From PALSA-1004 sp963829085 (lineage in GTDB: Bacteria; Pseudomonadota; Gammaproteobacteria; Burkholderiales; SG8-41), in assembly GCA_963829085.1 (NCBI GenBank), contig CAWHHJ010000011.1, positions 1 to 64,000 of the forward strand: 64,000 bases of DNA, read 5' to 3'. Positions within the stretch are counted from its first letter, which is position 1. Each line of letters opens with the position of its first letter. The position numbers and the translations under genes were made by a program. Under the pieces are notes generated by a model. It was not told where the DNA came from, made no database searches, and saw only the letters and a list, made by a program, of their open reading frames with translations. Of this stretch, positions 8,325-18,207 are shown piece by piece.

Positions 8325-9307
8325 CATCGAGGCTGACCAGCGTCTTCGGCGTCTTTGCAATGATTGCGTCGATCCCTCAGGCAAGTGCCGCCCGAGCACC
8401 CGAAGAAACGTACCCCGTGCGGCCAGTTCGCATCATCGTGCCGTTCTCGCCCGGCAGTTCGGATGTCACGGCGCGACTGGTTGCACAAAAACTGAGCGCA
8501 ACATTGGGACAGCAGGTTGTAATCGACAACCGCGCAGGCGCGAGCGGTATCATAGGAACGAACATGGCAGCCAAGGCGCCGGCCGATGGCTATACCCTGC
8601 TCTTTCATACGTGCACGCTCGCAATCAGCACCGCGCTCAACAAGCGCCTGCCTTATCGCGTGCCGCAGGATTTTGAAGCCATCGCGCGCCTCGTAAACTC
8701 GCCCTCCATCCTGGTGACCCATCCATCGTTGCCCGTGAGCAGCGTGAAGGACCTGATGGCCTTTGGGAAAGGCAACCCCGAAGCGCTCAATTATGGCTCG
8801 ATTGGCCCCGGCAGCCTTGCGTATCTCTCCGCCGAGCTGTTTAAGGCCTCTGCAGGTTTGCGCATGACAGAAGTCACCTATCAGGGCACCGCACCTGCGA
8901 TTACTGCGTTGATGGCAGGCGAGGTCCAAGTCATGTTTTCCGTGCTCGGCGCGGCCCTTCCTCATGTTCGGAGCGGCAAACTCAAATCGATTGCGATGGC
9001 CTCGGGGCAGCGCTCAGCGCTATTGCCGGACCTCCCGACCGTCGCCGAATCCGGCGTACCGGGCTTCGACTCGGTCTGCTGGCACGGCTTGCTCGCGCCG
9101 CGAGGTACCGATCGAGCCATCATCGGACGGCTGAATACGCACATCGCGGACGCCGTCGCAACGCAAGAGATGCGCACCCGGTTCGCCGCACTGGGTTTCG
9201 AATCCGTCCCACCCTCATCGCCGCCGGACTTTGCCCGCTATTTGTCCTCGGAAGTGGACAAATGGGCGCGCGTCGTGCGCAGCGTAGGCGTGCAACTCAA
9301 GGATTAG
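8321..9307 (+). CDS. Bug/TctC family substrate-binding protein
   Basis: A 328-residue receptor whose ATG overlaps the MmgE/PrpD stop (ATGA at 8321-8324). A signal peptide ends near ASAARAPEETYP. Landmarks are VRPVRIIVPFSPGSSD, VIDNRAGASGIIG, ADGYTLLFHT and LPTVAESGVPGFDS. The usual GG of the ligand loop is replaced by GSSD, so ligand preference may differ from neighbouring paralogues. It is the first of four Bug genes in one apparent operon. Confidence 0.92.
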   Translation: MTSRLTSVFGVFAMIASIPQASAARAPEETYPVRPVRIIVPFSPGSSDVTARLVAQKLSATLGQQVVIDNRAGASGIIGTNMAAKAPADGYTLLFHTCTLAISTALNKRLPYRVPQDFEAIARLVNSPSILVTHPSLPVSSVKDLMAFGKGNPEALNYGSIGPGSLAYLSAELFKASAGLRMTEVTYQGTAPAITALMAGEVQVMFSVLGAALPHVRSGKLKSIAMASGQRSALLPDLPTVAESGVPGFDSVCWHGLLAPRGTDRAIIGRLNTHIADAVATQEMRTRFAALGFESVPPSSPPDFARYLSSEVDKWARVVRSVGVQLKD

Positions 9308-9311
9308 GCCA

Positions 9312-10361
9312 GTGTCGCGCCTTTGTGCCCTCGTGGTCGGCGTAACTGGCGTCGTCGGACGTGCACTTGCGCGTGACCTGCGGGCACGCGCCGACTGGGA
9401 AGTCATCGGCGTGTCGCGCCAACCGCCCGCCGACTCGGCTCATCGCGTCATCGGCGTCGATCTTGCAGACCCAATTGATTGCCGTAAGAAGCTGGGCGCG
9501 CTCTCGAACATCACGCATATTCTGTATTGCGCGAGGGCACCTCATACTATGACGGTGAAGGAACCGATTGAAGAAAACGTCGGCATGCTTCGCAATGTGA
9601 TCGATGCGCTGGAAGGCGCGGCTGGACGACTAACGCACGTCCACATTGTCCAGGGGAGCAAGGTGTACGGCTCGGAACTGGGGCCGTACAAGACGCCGGC
9701 GCAGGAAACGGATCCGCGGGTGGCTCCGTACAACTGGTATTACGCGCAGGAAGACCTGCTGCAGGCGCGAGCCGGAGAACGCTGGACGTGGAGCGTGAGC
9801 CGGCCGCACGGCGTTTGCGAAAAAGAGTCTGCCGTGCCGCGCAGTCTCGCAACGATCATCGCGGTTTATGCGGCGATCTGCAAAGAACTTGGCCGCCCAT
9901 TAAATTTTCCGGGCACGGACGCGGGTTTTCATGCGCTCTACCAAAGTGTCGATGCCGACCTGCTGGCGCGCGCGATCGTATGGATCAGCACGACTGGATC
10001 CTGCGCGAACCAGGCGTTTAACGTGACGAACGGTGACTACTTTCGCTGGGCGAACGTATGGCCGAATCTTGCTCGATTCTTCGAGATGGAGCCCGGCGGC
10101 GTCAAGACCGTCAGGCTTGCAGAAGAGATGCGCGACAAGGCACAGGTCTGGGATCGGCTGGTGGCGAAACACAATCTCGTTCCAATTCCGCTTTCCGCGC
10201 GTGCGGTGTGGTCGTACGCCGATTTCAACCTCGCCCGAGGTTACGATGTGATGTCGTCGACTCTCAAGCTAAGGAATGCCGGCTTTCATGAATGTATGGA
10301 TACGGAACGGATGTTTATCGAGCATTTCAGCCGGTTCCGTTCGCAACGCGCCATTCCATGA
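9312..10361 (+). CDS. NAD(P)-dependent epimerase/reductase, PRISE-like extended SDR
   Basis: A 349-residue extended SDR starting at GTG 9312, four bases after the Bug stop. The cofactor motif is VVGVTGVVGRALARDL. The sequence APYNWYYAQEDLL places the active tyrosine in the YYAQED pattern typical of progesterone-5beta-reductase/iridoid-synthase-like (PRISE) enzymes, which reduce enones at the C=C bond. Later landmarks are WSVSRPHGVCE, NVTNGDYFRWANVWP and DFNLARGYDVMSSTLKLRNAGFHE. In this operon it may reduce an unsaturated intermediate. The family assignment is good and the substrate unknown. Confidence 0.85.
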   Translation: MSRLCALVVGVTGVVGRALARDLRARADWEVIGVSRQPPADSAHRVIGVDLADPIDCRKKLGALSNITHILYCARAPHTMTVKEPIEENVGMLRNVIDALEGAAGRLTHVHIVQGSKVYGSELGPYKTPAQETDPRVAPYNWYYAQEDLLQARAGERWTWSVSRPHGVCEKESAVPRSLATIIAVYAAICKELGRPLNFPGTDAGFHALYQSVDADLLARAIVWISTTGSCANQAFNVTNGDYFRWANVWPNLARFFEMEPGGVKTVRLAEEMRDKAQVWDRLVAKHNLVPIPLSARAVWSYADFNLARGYDVMSSTLKLRNAGFHECMDTERMFIEHFSRFRSQRAIP

Positions 10362-10401
10362 TTACCGGTGACTTGCCCGATCAACCGAAAGGAACTACCT
10401 T

Positions 10402-11156
10402 ATGATTCATGTAAAAGACGGCAACGAAGTACCAACAACCTAGCACCTGTTAACTCCAAGGGAACTGGCCAGGAGCACTGGGGCTCGTCTTATTTCGGCC
10501 CGCGCTACAGCACGGCCGCGCTTTCGCCTGGCCCGCAGTCCTTGATGACGCAGATGTGCGCGAACGAGACTATCCTTCCTCACTTCCACGGCGTTCCGCA
10601 ATTTCAGATCTTTCCGTCGGGCTCAGGCGTGTTGGGCAAGACCGAAGTGAGGCCGCTGATGCTCCAATACAAGGACCATCACACCGCCTACGGCCCGCTC
10701 GCGGCAGGAGCGCACGGCCTTACCTTCATTTCGCTTCGCAACAAGACGGGCGATTCGCACCCGATATACCTCAGCAAACCCGGCTATCGCGAGAAATTGA
10801 AACCGAGCAAGCGGCGCAACTGGGTTTCATCGAACATCGCGTTGTCGACGGAGGCGGTGCTCCAGTTTCGCAAGGACATAGCGTGGGAGCCCGTTTACGA
10901 CCCGGCAAACATCGAGGATGAGATGAGCGCCCACATTGTGCGGCTCGGTGCGAGTATGTCGGCTATGGTTCCAGATCCACGAATCGGCGGCGGCACGTAT
11001 TTGTTCGTCGCAAACGGCGATCTGGAAATTGAGGGAAACAGTCTGCCTCGCTGGTCGATGGTTTTCGTAGAAGCAGGCAAAGACGCGGTCGAGATGCGGG
11101 CCGGACACAAGGGGCTCGAGGCCTTGGTGATGCAATTTCCGAAAGATGATGAGTGA
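10402..11156 (+). CDS. Cupin-like protein of unknown function, frameshift near the N-terminus
   Basis: About 250 residues. The best start is ATG 10402, preceded by AAAGGAA and reading MIHVKDGNEVPTT, but that frame hits TAG at 10441; the frame one base over continues APVNSKGTGQEHWG to the end. Visible features are NETILPHFHGVPQFQIFPSG, a cupin-type HxH strand near residue 55, and a second beta-rich half with IGGGTYLFVANGDLEIEG. This suggests a bicupin or similar double-barrel fold. I do not recognise a named enzyme. It lies between the epimerase and a Bug receptor on the same strand. The break may be a one-base sequencing error. Confidence 0.6.
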
Positions 11157-11236
11157 TCGGAATCTGCATGCAACAAATTTTACCGGTGACTCGTGCAACT
11201 TTTCTGTTCCGTTCCCCCATTCGCGCTACGGCACAG

Positions 11237-12220
11237 ATGACGCCATTACGCTTCGCAATACTGTTGCTGCTATCGACCGCCGCCGCTGGATGGTCGGCCG
11301 CACATGCCGCAGCTCAGGACGGCTATCCGCAAAAGTCCATCACCATTCTGGTCGGATTCGCGCCCGGCGGATCCGGCGACTTCGTCGGGCGCACCATCGG
11401 GCAGAAGCTTTCCGAGGCGCTGCGCCAGCCTGTTGTCATCGAGAACCGCGGCGGTGCCAATGGCATGCTCGCCGCAACTGCTGCAGCGTCTGCGGCCCCT
11501 AACGGTTACACCCTTTATGTGACCTCTATGGGCCTGACAACCAACCCACATCTCTATTCAAAAAACCGACTCGACCCGACCAAAACATTCACGGCGATTT
11601 CCCTGATCGCTAATGTGCCCAATGTGCTGGTGACCGGTACCAACGTCCCCGGCAAAGACCTGCGCGAACTGCTCGAATACGCGCGCACTCGCACTAATCC
11701 GCTAACGGTTGCGACCGTCGGCCAGGGCGCGCCTGGACACCTGATCAGTGAATTGCTCCAGAGAACCGCCAAGGTCAAGTTCGAGCACGTCCCGTACAAA
11801 GGCTCCGGTCCAGCATTGCTCGACGTCATCGGCCAACGCGTCGACATGTCTTTTCCAAGCGTGATAGCCGCGTTTCCACCGATCAATGGTGGCAAGCTAC
11901 GCGGGTTCGCCGTCACCGGGGAAAAACGCTCGTCATTGTTGCCCGACGTGCCGACGTTTGGTGAGGCCGGCGTCGCGGGCATCAGCGGCGGCTGGTATGC
12001 GCTCGTTGGGCCTGCGAACCTGCCGAGCGCGATCGTCGCGAGGCTGAGCCGCGAGATGGATATCATCATGAAAATGCCGGATGTCCGTGAGCAGTTTGCC
12101 GCCAACGGCGCGGATCCCATTGGGTCGAGCCCCGCGGGACTCTCGCGTTTCATCGCCGAAGACTACCGGCGGTGGGGCGACTTGATCAAATCCGCAAACA
12201 TAAAAGCGGAAGCAGACTAG
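11237..12220 (+). CDS. Bug/TctC family substrate-binding protein
   Basis: A 327-residue receptor. I chose ATG 11237 because it directly opens a clean signal peptide (LRFAILLLLSTAAAGWSA, ending at AQDGYP); in-frame codons back to 11153 would add an unlikely N-terminus. Landmarks are ITILVGFAPGGSGD, VIENRGGANGMLA, NGYTLYVTSMG, HVPYKGSGPALLDVIG and LPDVPTFGEAGV. It is the second Bug in this operon, 80 bp after the cupin-like gene. Confidence 0.9.
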   Translation: MTPLRFAILLLLSTAAAGWSAAHAAAQDGYPQKSITILVGFAPGGSGDFVGRTIGQKLSEALRQPVVIENRGGANGMLAATAAASAAPNGYTLYVTSMGLTTNPHLYSKNRLDPTKTFTAISLIANVPNVLVTGTNVPGKDLRELLEYARTRTNPLTVATVGQGAPGHLISELLQRTAKVKFEHVPYKGSGPALLDVIGQRVDMSFPSVIAAFPPINGGKLRGFAVTGEKRSSLLPDVPTFGEAGVAGISGGWYALVGPANLPSAIVARLSREMDIIMKMPDVREQFAANGADPIGSSPAGLSRFIAEDYRRWGDLIKSANIKAEAD

Positions 12221-12264
12221 ATTAACTAATAGCTGCTCGTTTACATCTGCAAGGTAATACTTAA

Positions 12265-13006
12265 ATGCTGTTACACAATAAGATTGCAGTAATCACGGGT
12301 AATCCTTATGGCATCGGTCGCGTCAGTGCTGAACTGCTCACACAAGAAGGTGCGCGCGTGGTTTGCATTGATGACAGCAAGATTGGGTGGCAATTTGGTA
12401 AAGACGACTCACACGCCCATCCCGAACTTTTAGGTGATGTTTCCGACGCGGACGCAGTATCCTCGATCGTGGCCCAGTGTGAAAAAAAGTTGGAGCGAAT
12501 CGATGTTCTCGTAAACCTCGCTGGTCGTGCGTTGAAGATGCGCTTCGAAGAAACGGATAAAAATACTTGGGACAATATGATTGCCCGCAATCTGACCGCG
12601 GCATTCCTATGTTCACAGCGATTTTTGCCGTTGATCAAAAAGTCGCCGGCTGGCGTAATTATCAACCACGCATCGATTGACGGCTTTCTCGGCAATCCGT
12701 CGCTTGCCGCATACTCGGCTGGTAAAGGCGGTGTTCTTCCACTCACGCACGTTATGGCGCACGACTTGGGAAAGTACCGCATACGCGTAAATTCGATATC
12801 TACGGGCGGAATACGCGACGGAGAAGAGCGCCCGGCGGACGCATCACGAGTGCGCGTCACACCACTGCGCCGTACCAGGCACGCCGCTGGATGTCGCACG
12901 CGTCGTGCTTTTTCTCGCAAGCGAACTTTCCTCCTACGTAAACGGAGCAAATATCGTCGTCGACGGCGGCCGAACGGCGATTACTCAAGGATGTTACGAA
13001 GACTGA
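12265..13006 (+). CDS. SDR family oxidoreductase, frameshifted
   Basis: A short-chain dehydrogenase with cofactor loop GNPYGIGRVSA, NLAGRA, a catalytic serine in INHASIDGFLG and YSAGKGG for the tyrosine/lysine pair. After VNSISTGGIRDG (about 12820) the frame is lost. The correct C-terminus is found in another frame as VPGTPLDVARVVLFLASE followed by NGANIVVDGGRTAITQGCYED, ending at the TGA at 13006. One or two indels between 12820 and 12880 explain this. The gene sits between two Bug genes and before RidA. Confidence 0.75.
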
Positions 13007-13211
13007 CATTCTCGGCGCTGCTCAGATCAATGTACGCGCAATGATGAGCACGTGGCGTGTGCACCAGTTTATTTAGTTGGAATCCGAATGACCTAGCGCC
13101 GCTTGCAAGGAAGTTGCGGAAGGAGTAGTAATGCCAGTTGCATTACCGCGGTGCACAGACACACATTCGTCGTTTCCGCGATACCTCCGATACCAAAAAC
13201 AGGACACATAC

Positions 13212-13667
13212 ATGCTCGAGCGCTACTACGTCACCCCGGAAAACAGCTACAAGGTCGGCGGCAACAAGAAAGTCATCTATACGCCGGTGATCGTCGTGAA
13301 GAGTGAGGACCACCACGCGCACGTTTACCTCGCGGGCAGGACCTCGCGAACGCTCGACGGCGATGTCGCATGCGTGGGCGACATGCGCGGTCAGATCCGG
13401 GAAGTCTGCAAAGCGATTCAGATCGCTCTTGAAAGCGTCGGCGCGAAGATGTCGGACATCACGCGCACAATCACATACACGACGAACATGAAAGCGTACT
13501 TTGACGCCATCGACGAGCGCTTCAAGTATTTCAAAGACCCGCTGCCGACGAGCACACTAATAGGCGTCGCTTGCCTTGCCATGCCCGAAATGTTGTTGGA
13601 GATTGAGTGCGAAGCGGTGATAGAAAAGGAGCGACTCCGCATTCCCGCCAATGCCGTGCGAGGCTAG
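13212..13667 (+). CDS. RidA/YjgF/UK114 family protein
   Basis: A 151-residue protein starting at ATG 13212 behind AGGA. The upstream in-frame codons (from 13131) look random and are left out. Features are VYLAGRTSRTLDGDVACVGDMRGQIREVCKAIQ near residues 35-70, TRTITYTTNMKAYFDAIDERF, and PTSTLIGVACLAMPEMLLEIECEAVIE at the end; the last is the standard trimer-interface motif. RidA proteins hydrolyse reactive enamine/imine intermediates, and relatives act on aminoacrylate-type compounds. It suggests that a nitrogen-containing intermediate occurs in this operon's pathway. Confidence 0.88.
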   Translation: MLERYYVTPENSYKVGGNKKVIYTPVIVVKSEDHHAHVYLAGRTSRTLDGDVACVGDMRGQIREVCKAIQIALESVGAKMSDITRTITYTTNMKAYFDAIDERFKYFKDPLPTSTLIGVACLAMPEMLLEIECEAVIEKERLRIPANAVRG

Positions 13668-13679
13668 CCAAAGGCGGCC

Positions 13680-14663
13680 ATGGTGTTGCATGACCAGCGA
13701 TTTCTGAAACTCGTTGCGCTCGGATTTATCGGCGCTCTACTCTTGCCCTCGGTCAGGGCGCAGGAAAATTATCCCACACGCCCCATACGCCTGATCCTCG
13801 ATTTTCCTGTGGGGGGACCTTCCGATGTCTTGGGTAGAGTCATTGGGCAGAAGCTTACCGAAGCCCTTGGTCAGCAGGTCGTGTGTGACAACCGGCCTGG
13901 CGCGAACGGCGCCGTAGCGTACGGCGTCGCCGCAAAAGCGGCCCCGGACGGTTACACGCTTGTGTGGCTTAGCACGCCGTTTCCTCTCAACGCCGCCTTG
14001 CGCACCAACTTGCCGTATGACTCCTTCCGCGACCTTAGACCTATCGCTCAGGTCGCGAACTATGAAAACGTGCTGTTCATATCCACGCAGCTACCTGCTC
14101 AAACAGTCTCCGAGTTTATTACATACGCAAAGTCACGCAACGGGGCAATGCCGTATGCGTCCTCAGGAAGTGGGAGCGTCCAGCATCTCGCAATGGAACA
14201 GTTCCGACAACTCGCGGGCTTTCAGGCGGTGCATATACCTTTTGCGGGGAGCGCGCCGGCGCTGCTGGATCTCGTTGCAGGAAGAGTGGACAGTTCAATT
14301 ACGCTGCCTCCAGCGGCCATGCCCCACGTCAAGGCGGGCAGGTTGCGGGCGCTGGCAGTAGCCAGCGATAGGCGATTGCCCGCGCTGCCGGACGTTCCTA
14401 CACTCACCGAGATTGGCTACCCCGTCTTAGCGCTCGGCTGGGGCGGTGTCGGAGCACCACACGGTATACCGCAGCCGATCGTCCAGCGCCTCACGCGTGA
14501 GGTCGAACGCGCCCTCGCAATGACGGACGTACGTGAGCGCATCGAATCATTTGGTGGGAGCATTCGGTATCGAACGCCGGATGATTTTGCGCGCTTCATC
14601 CGTGGTGAATTCGATCGCTGGGGACCCGTGATCAAGCAGGCAGGCGTAAAACTAGGAGACTGA
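13680..14663 (+). CDS. Bug/TctC family substrate-binding protein
   Basis: A 327-residue receptor 12 bp after RidA. A signal peptide ends at VRAQENYP. The loop reads LDFPVGGPSDVLGRVIGQKL, then VCDNRPGANGAVA, APDGYTLVWLSTPFP and HIPFAGSAPALLDLVAG. The cysteine in place of the usual Val/Ile before DNRPGA is uncommon. It is the third Bug gene of this run and is followed two bases later by a cupin gene. Confidence 0.92.
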   Translation: MVLHDQRFLKLVALGFIGALLLPSVRAQENYPTRPIRLILDFPVGGPSDVLGRVIGQKLTEALGQQVVCDNRPGANGAVAYGVAAKAAPDGYTLVWLSTPFPLNAALRTNLPYDSFRDLRPIAQVANYENVLFISTQLPAQTVSEFITYAKSRNGAMPYASSGSGSVQHLAMEQFRQLAGFQAVHIPFAGSAPALLDLVAGRVDSSITLPPAAMPHVKAGRLRALAVASDRRLPALPDVPTLTEIGYPVLALGWGGVGAPHGIPQPIVQRLTREVERALAMTDVRERIESFGGSIRYRTPDDFARFIRGEFDRWGPVIKQAGVKLGD

Positions 14664-14665
14664 CG

Positions 14666-14993
14666 ATGCCATTCTATAGATACACCGACCTTGAGCGAAC
14701 GGGCATCGCCAAGGATGCCGCGCCTCGACCAGCAATTCAAGGGGAGTACATGGAGTTTGGCTTTTACCGCTACCCCGCGGGTACGCGCAAACCACCGCAC
14801 GCGCACCCGGAGGAGCAGATTGTCGCCGTGCTCAAAGGCAGGCTGGCATACCGCATCGGGACGGAAGAAAAAATTCTAGGTCCCGGTGATGCCGCGCACA
14901 TCCCCGGCGGGCGTGGACCACGAAAACTGGTCCCTCGATGAGGAAGTGGAATTTTTCAGTTGCAAGAATTATATCGAGAGAAAGCGCGGATGA
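14666..14993 (+). CDS. Small cupin domain protein, frameshifted
   Basis: A single-domain cupin of about 108 residues. The metal-site strand is AGTRKPPHAHPEEQIVAVLKGRLAYRIG (HxH then E). GPGDAAHIPGG follows. One extra G near 14910 shifts the frame. The correct continuation, VDHENWSLDEEVEFFSCKNY to the TGA at 14993, supplies the cupin's second histidine motif. The stop overlaps the next Bug gene as ATGA. Such stand-alone cupins can be isomerases, dioxygenases or sensors; here the role is unknown. Confidence 0.75.
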
Positions 14994-15957
14994 AGTGCAC
15001 GGGCCGCACCATGCTGCTGTGCTCGTTGGCCGCCTTCGCATCGGCCGCGTGCGCGCAGCCATATCCGGCGAAACCAGTGCGCGTAATTGTCCCGTATCCG
15101 GCCGGCGGTGGCGCAGACTTTGTAACACGCATCATCGTCAAGAGCATGAGCGATGCAATGGGACAGCAGTTCGTCGTCGACAACCGTCCCGGCGCCAACG
15201 GCAATCTCGGGGCGGATCTTGCGGCGAAATCAGCAGCGAACGGGTACACGCTGCTGTGTGTCGCTAACACGACTCTCACCATCAACCCGAGTTGTACAAG
15301 CAGATGCCGCTCGACATGCTCAAGGATCTTCAGCCGGTCGGCATCATGGCCAGTCAGCCGAACGTGCTGATTGTGCATCCGTCATTACCTGTGCGCAGCG
15401 TTAAAGAACTTGTCGCGTTGGCGCGTGCAAGGGCCGGTCAGCTCGATTACGCCTCAGCAGGCACCGGCTCATCCTCTCACATTGCAGCGGAACTGTTCCG
15501 CATCGTAGCGAAGATCGCTATTACACACGTCCCATACAAGGGGAACGGCCCCGCAATGGCCGATCTAATGGGCGGGCAGGTCCAACTCATGTTCAACAAC
15601 CTAGCACCGGCGATGCCGCAGGTACGCTCCGGGAGGCTTCGCGCGCTCGCAGTGACGAGTGAGCGGCGCTCTAACGCGGCATCGGAGCTACCGACGATGA
15701 TCGAGGCGGGTTATCCTGGAGTTGTATTCAACCTCTGGGTCGGCATGCTGGGACCTGCGGGTATGCAGCCGGCGGTCGTCTCGAGACTCAATGCCGAACT
15801 CGCGAAGGTCGTACAGTCAGCCGAGGTGCTCGAGCGACTGCTCGCCGAAGGCAGCGAACCATACATGACGACCGCGGCGCAGATGACCGAGGTGATGCGC
15901 AAAGAAACAGCCCAGTGGACCGCCGTCGTCAAGTCTGCAAACATTGAACCGCAATAG
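14990..15957 (+). CDS. Bug/TctC family substrate-binding protein, frameshifted
   Basis: A receptor starting at ATG 14990 inside the cupin stop. The first frame gives a signal peptide ending AACAQPYP, then VIVPYPAGGGADFVT and VVDNRPGANGNLG, and fails after TLTINPS near 15293. There 'agttg' would need one more T to read SLYKQMPLD. The second frame runs on intact (LIVHPSLPVRSVKELVALA, HVPYKGNGPAMADLMGG) to 15957. It is the fourth Bug in this operon and its last gene. Confidence 0.85.
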
Positions 15958-16411
15958 CTGGCCCTGAGGGCATTTGGAAATTTGGACGGACTCACCGAGA
16001 GAGCTAAACGTAACTGATCGGCCCGCGCTGTCATGTCGCCCGCTTACTGCGGCCGAATCTAATCCGCGACTACGCAAAGGGAAGTGAAGATCCACCCACG
16101 CTGTCTCTGCGTCAAGCTTTCGGCATGTTCATATGCAGCCCGAGACGACCATCAGCAACAATGTGAGTCGCGGCGGCCCGATGCGTGCCCGAAGTCCCTA
16201 GCAGAGTTGGTGCGATTTGTTCACAGTATGGGATAACTGAATAGACCCGAATGGTTCGCATCTAATAACTGCGGCAGTTTCGAGGTTCAATTTGGATGTG
16301 CCTTGCGGAACGCGCTAGCGAGCGCACGGCAATGTATCCGACGATGGGTCCAGAGGGGTTGCCACTGACTCGCAAATCGTCGATCGCGATGCACGCCTTA
16401 CGATACACTCG
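15958..16411. other. Intergenic stretch, no gene recognised
   Basis: This 454-bp stretch separates the end of the plus-strand operon from the convergent gamma-glutamyltransferase gene. Open frames here are short or are shadows of the neighbouring gene. I see no convincing terminator, RNA gene or repeat. Confidence 0.5.
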
Positions 16412-18182
16412 TTACCACGCCTGCGCGCTGCCTTCCCTTCGACAGTCTGCGCCCGCATGCAACAAACCGGTCGCGACGTCGCGCATGATTGCGCAAACTC
16501 CACCCGCCGTCGGCGCATTCTGCGGCCACACTTCGACTTGGTGTCCCATCTTGCGCAGCGCATCGCCCAATTTGTCTGCCAGCGGCTTTTCGGCGCACAG
16601 GCGCCCGGGATGATACTGGTGGGGCGCGAACGAATTCGGAAAGTTGTAGTTCGCAAACCGCGGCTGCTCGACGGCAGTCTGCACGCTCATGCCAAATTCG
16701 TAGACGTTGAGCAGCACCTGCAGCATCGCCTGCTTCTGTATGTCGCCGCCCGGCGTGCCGAAAGCCATGAAGACTTTTCCGTCGCGCACCGCCAATGCAG
16801 GCGATGGCGTGAGCCGCGGGCGCTTGCCCGGCTGGACTTCGCTCGGGTGGCCCTTAATGAGCCGCGATTGATTGCCACGCGAGGAGATCGTGAGCCCCGT
16901 TCCGGGAATGATGGGCGTGTCATTCTGGTTGTCGCTTGGCGTGCAGGAATACGCATTGCCCTGCGCATCGACTGCACAGCCGTAAATCGTATCCTGCGGC
17001 TGGACCATCGGGGACTTTTGCTTCTCCGGCATGCGCACGGGCCGCGGCGGTTCAAAGCCCGCTCCGCGCGGGTTGCCCGGCGCCGCCATTTCCTGCGAAG
17101 CCCGTTGTGGATCGATCCGCGCGCGTTGCAACGCGCCGTAAGTGTCGGAGACCATTCCGGCGGTGGGAACATCGACGAATTTCGGGTCGCCTAGATAGGC
17201 TTCACGGTCGGCAAAGGCAAGACCCAATGCTTGGCTCACCATGTGGACGTAATTGAGGGAATTGTGCCCCAGTGACTTCAGGTCCAGGCCCTCGAGTATC
17301 TTCAGCGTTTCCAACATGACTACGCCCTGACACCACACGTCGCAAGTGTGGACCTCAAGGTCCTTGTACGTGCAATGGATGCTTTCTGCTACTGGCACTT
17401 CGAACCCCGCGAGGTCCTCGCGGGTGACAAAACCGCCGTGACGCGCATGGTAGTCGGCTACGGCGTGCGCGACGGGACCGCGATAAAAGTAATCGTGCAC
17501 CGCGCGTAACTTCTTGCTGCGATCGCCACGCGCGGATTTCTCCGCAGCTATCATGGCCGCGATCGTGCGGCCGAGATCTTCCTGCCTGAATACGCTACCG
17601 ACTTCTGGCGTGCGGCCGCCCGGACGCAGGATGCGAGCATTCTCGGGATAGCGATCGAAGCCGTCCTTGACCGCTTCGATGTTAAGCGCAAGCAGCGGAT
17701 ACATCGCAAAACCGTCGCGGGCGAGTTCCATCGCCGGCGTCGCCGCTTCCTCGAACGAGATGGTTCCATAACGGCGCAGCGCTTCGATATGGGTGGCGGG
17801 CGCTGCAGGCATCACGGTCCGCAATATGCCCTCGGGCACGATATCGCCGCCCTCGGCGATCAGCCGCTCTACATCGGTCGCCGCGGGCCAGTAGCCGAGC
17901 CCCTCGAGGCTGATGACGCGGTCTTCTTTGGCGAGGTAGACGAGCGTCGGCGCAACGCCCGCGAAGCTCACGACGTTGGGCTGCAGCACCGCCAATGCCA
18001 TCGCCGCGGCGACACCCGCATCGATGCGCGTTGCCACCGCGATCGAGGATGCGGCTTGCCGGCTCCGTAGCGAGATAATGACCGCTGGCGATCGCATAAT
18101 GGCGGCCGATCATAGTGGGCCGCCAGCTTGTACGCGGCTGCTCGCAGGACGTGTATAGATCGCTCCAGATATTGTTTGCCAT
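16412..18182 (-). CDS. Gamma-glutamyltransferase family protein (Ntn hydrolase), frameshift near the N-terminus
   Basis: A GGT-family autoprocessing hydrolase of about 590 residues. The start at ATG 18182 is preceded by GGAG and reads MANNIWSDLYTS. YAIASGHYLATEPASRILDRGGNA follows, then one extra base near 18027 shifts to IDAGVAAAMALAVLQPNVVSF. The small-subunit start is DTIYGCAVDAQGNAYSCTPSDN, with the nucleophilic threonine present, and the C-terminus shows GGVCAIMRDVATGLLHAGAD. No clear signal peptide is seen. Substrates of this family are gamma-glutamyl amides, cephalosporin-like side chains or related amides. It is followed on the same strand by no gene and preceded by a Bug gene 25 bp upstream. 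Confidence 0.85.
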
Positions 18183-18207
18183 CGTACGTCTCCGTCGGGT
18201 TTTGCCG

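Noticed and set aside
8060..8965. A 301-codon minus-strand open frame across the MmgE/PrpD-Bug junction
   Set aside because: It crosses two well-supported plus-strand genes and shows no domain; it is antisense shadow.
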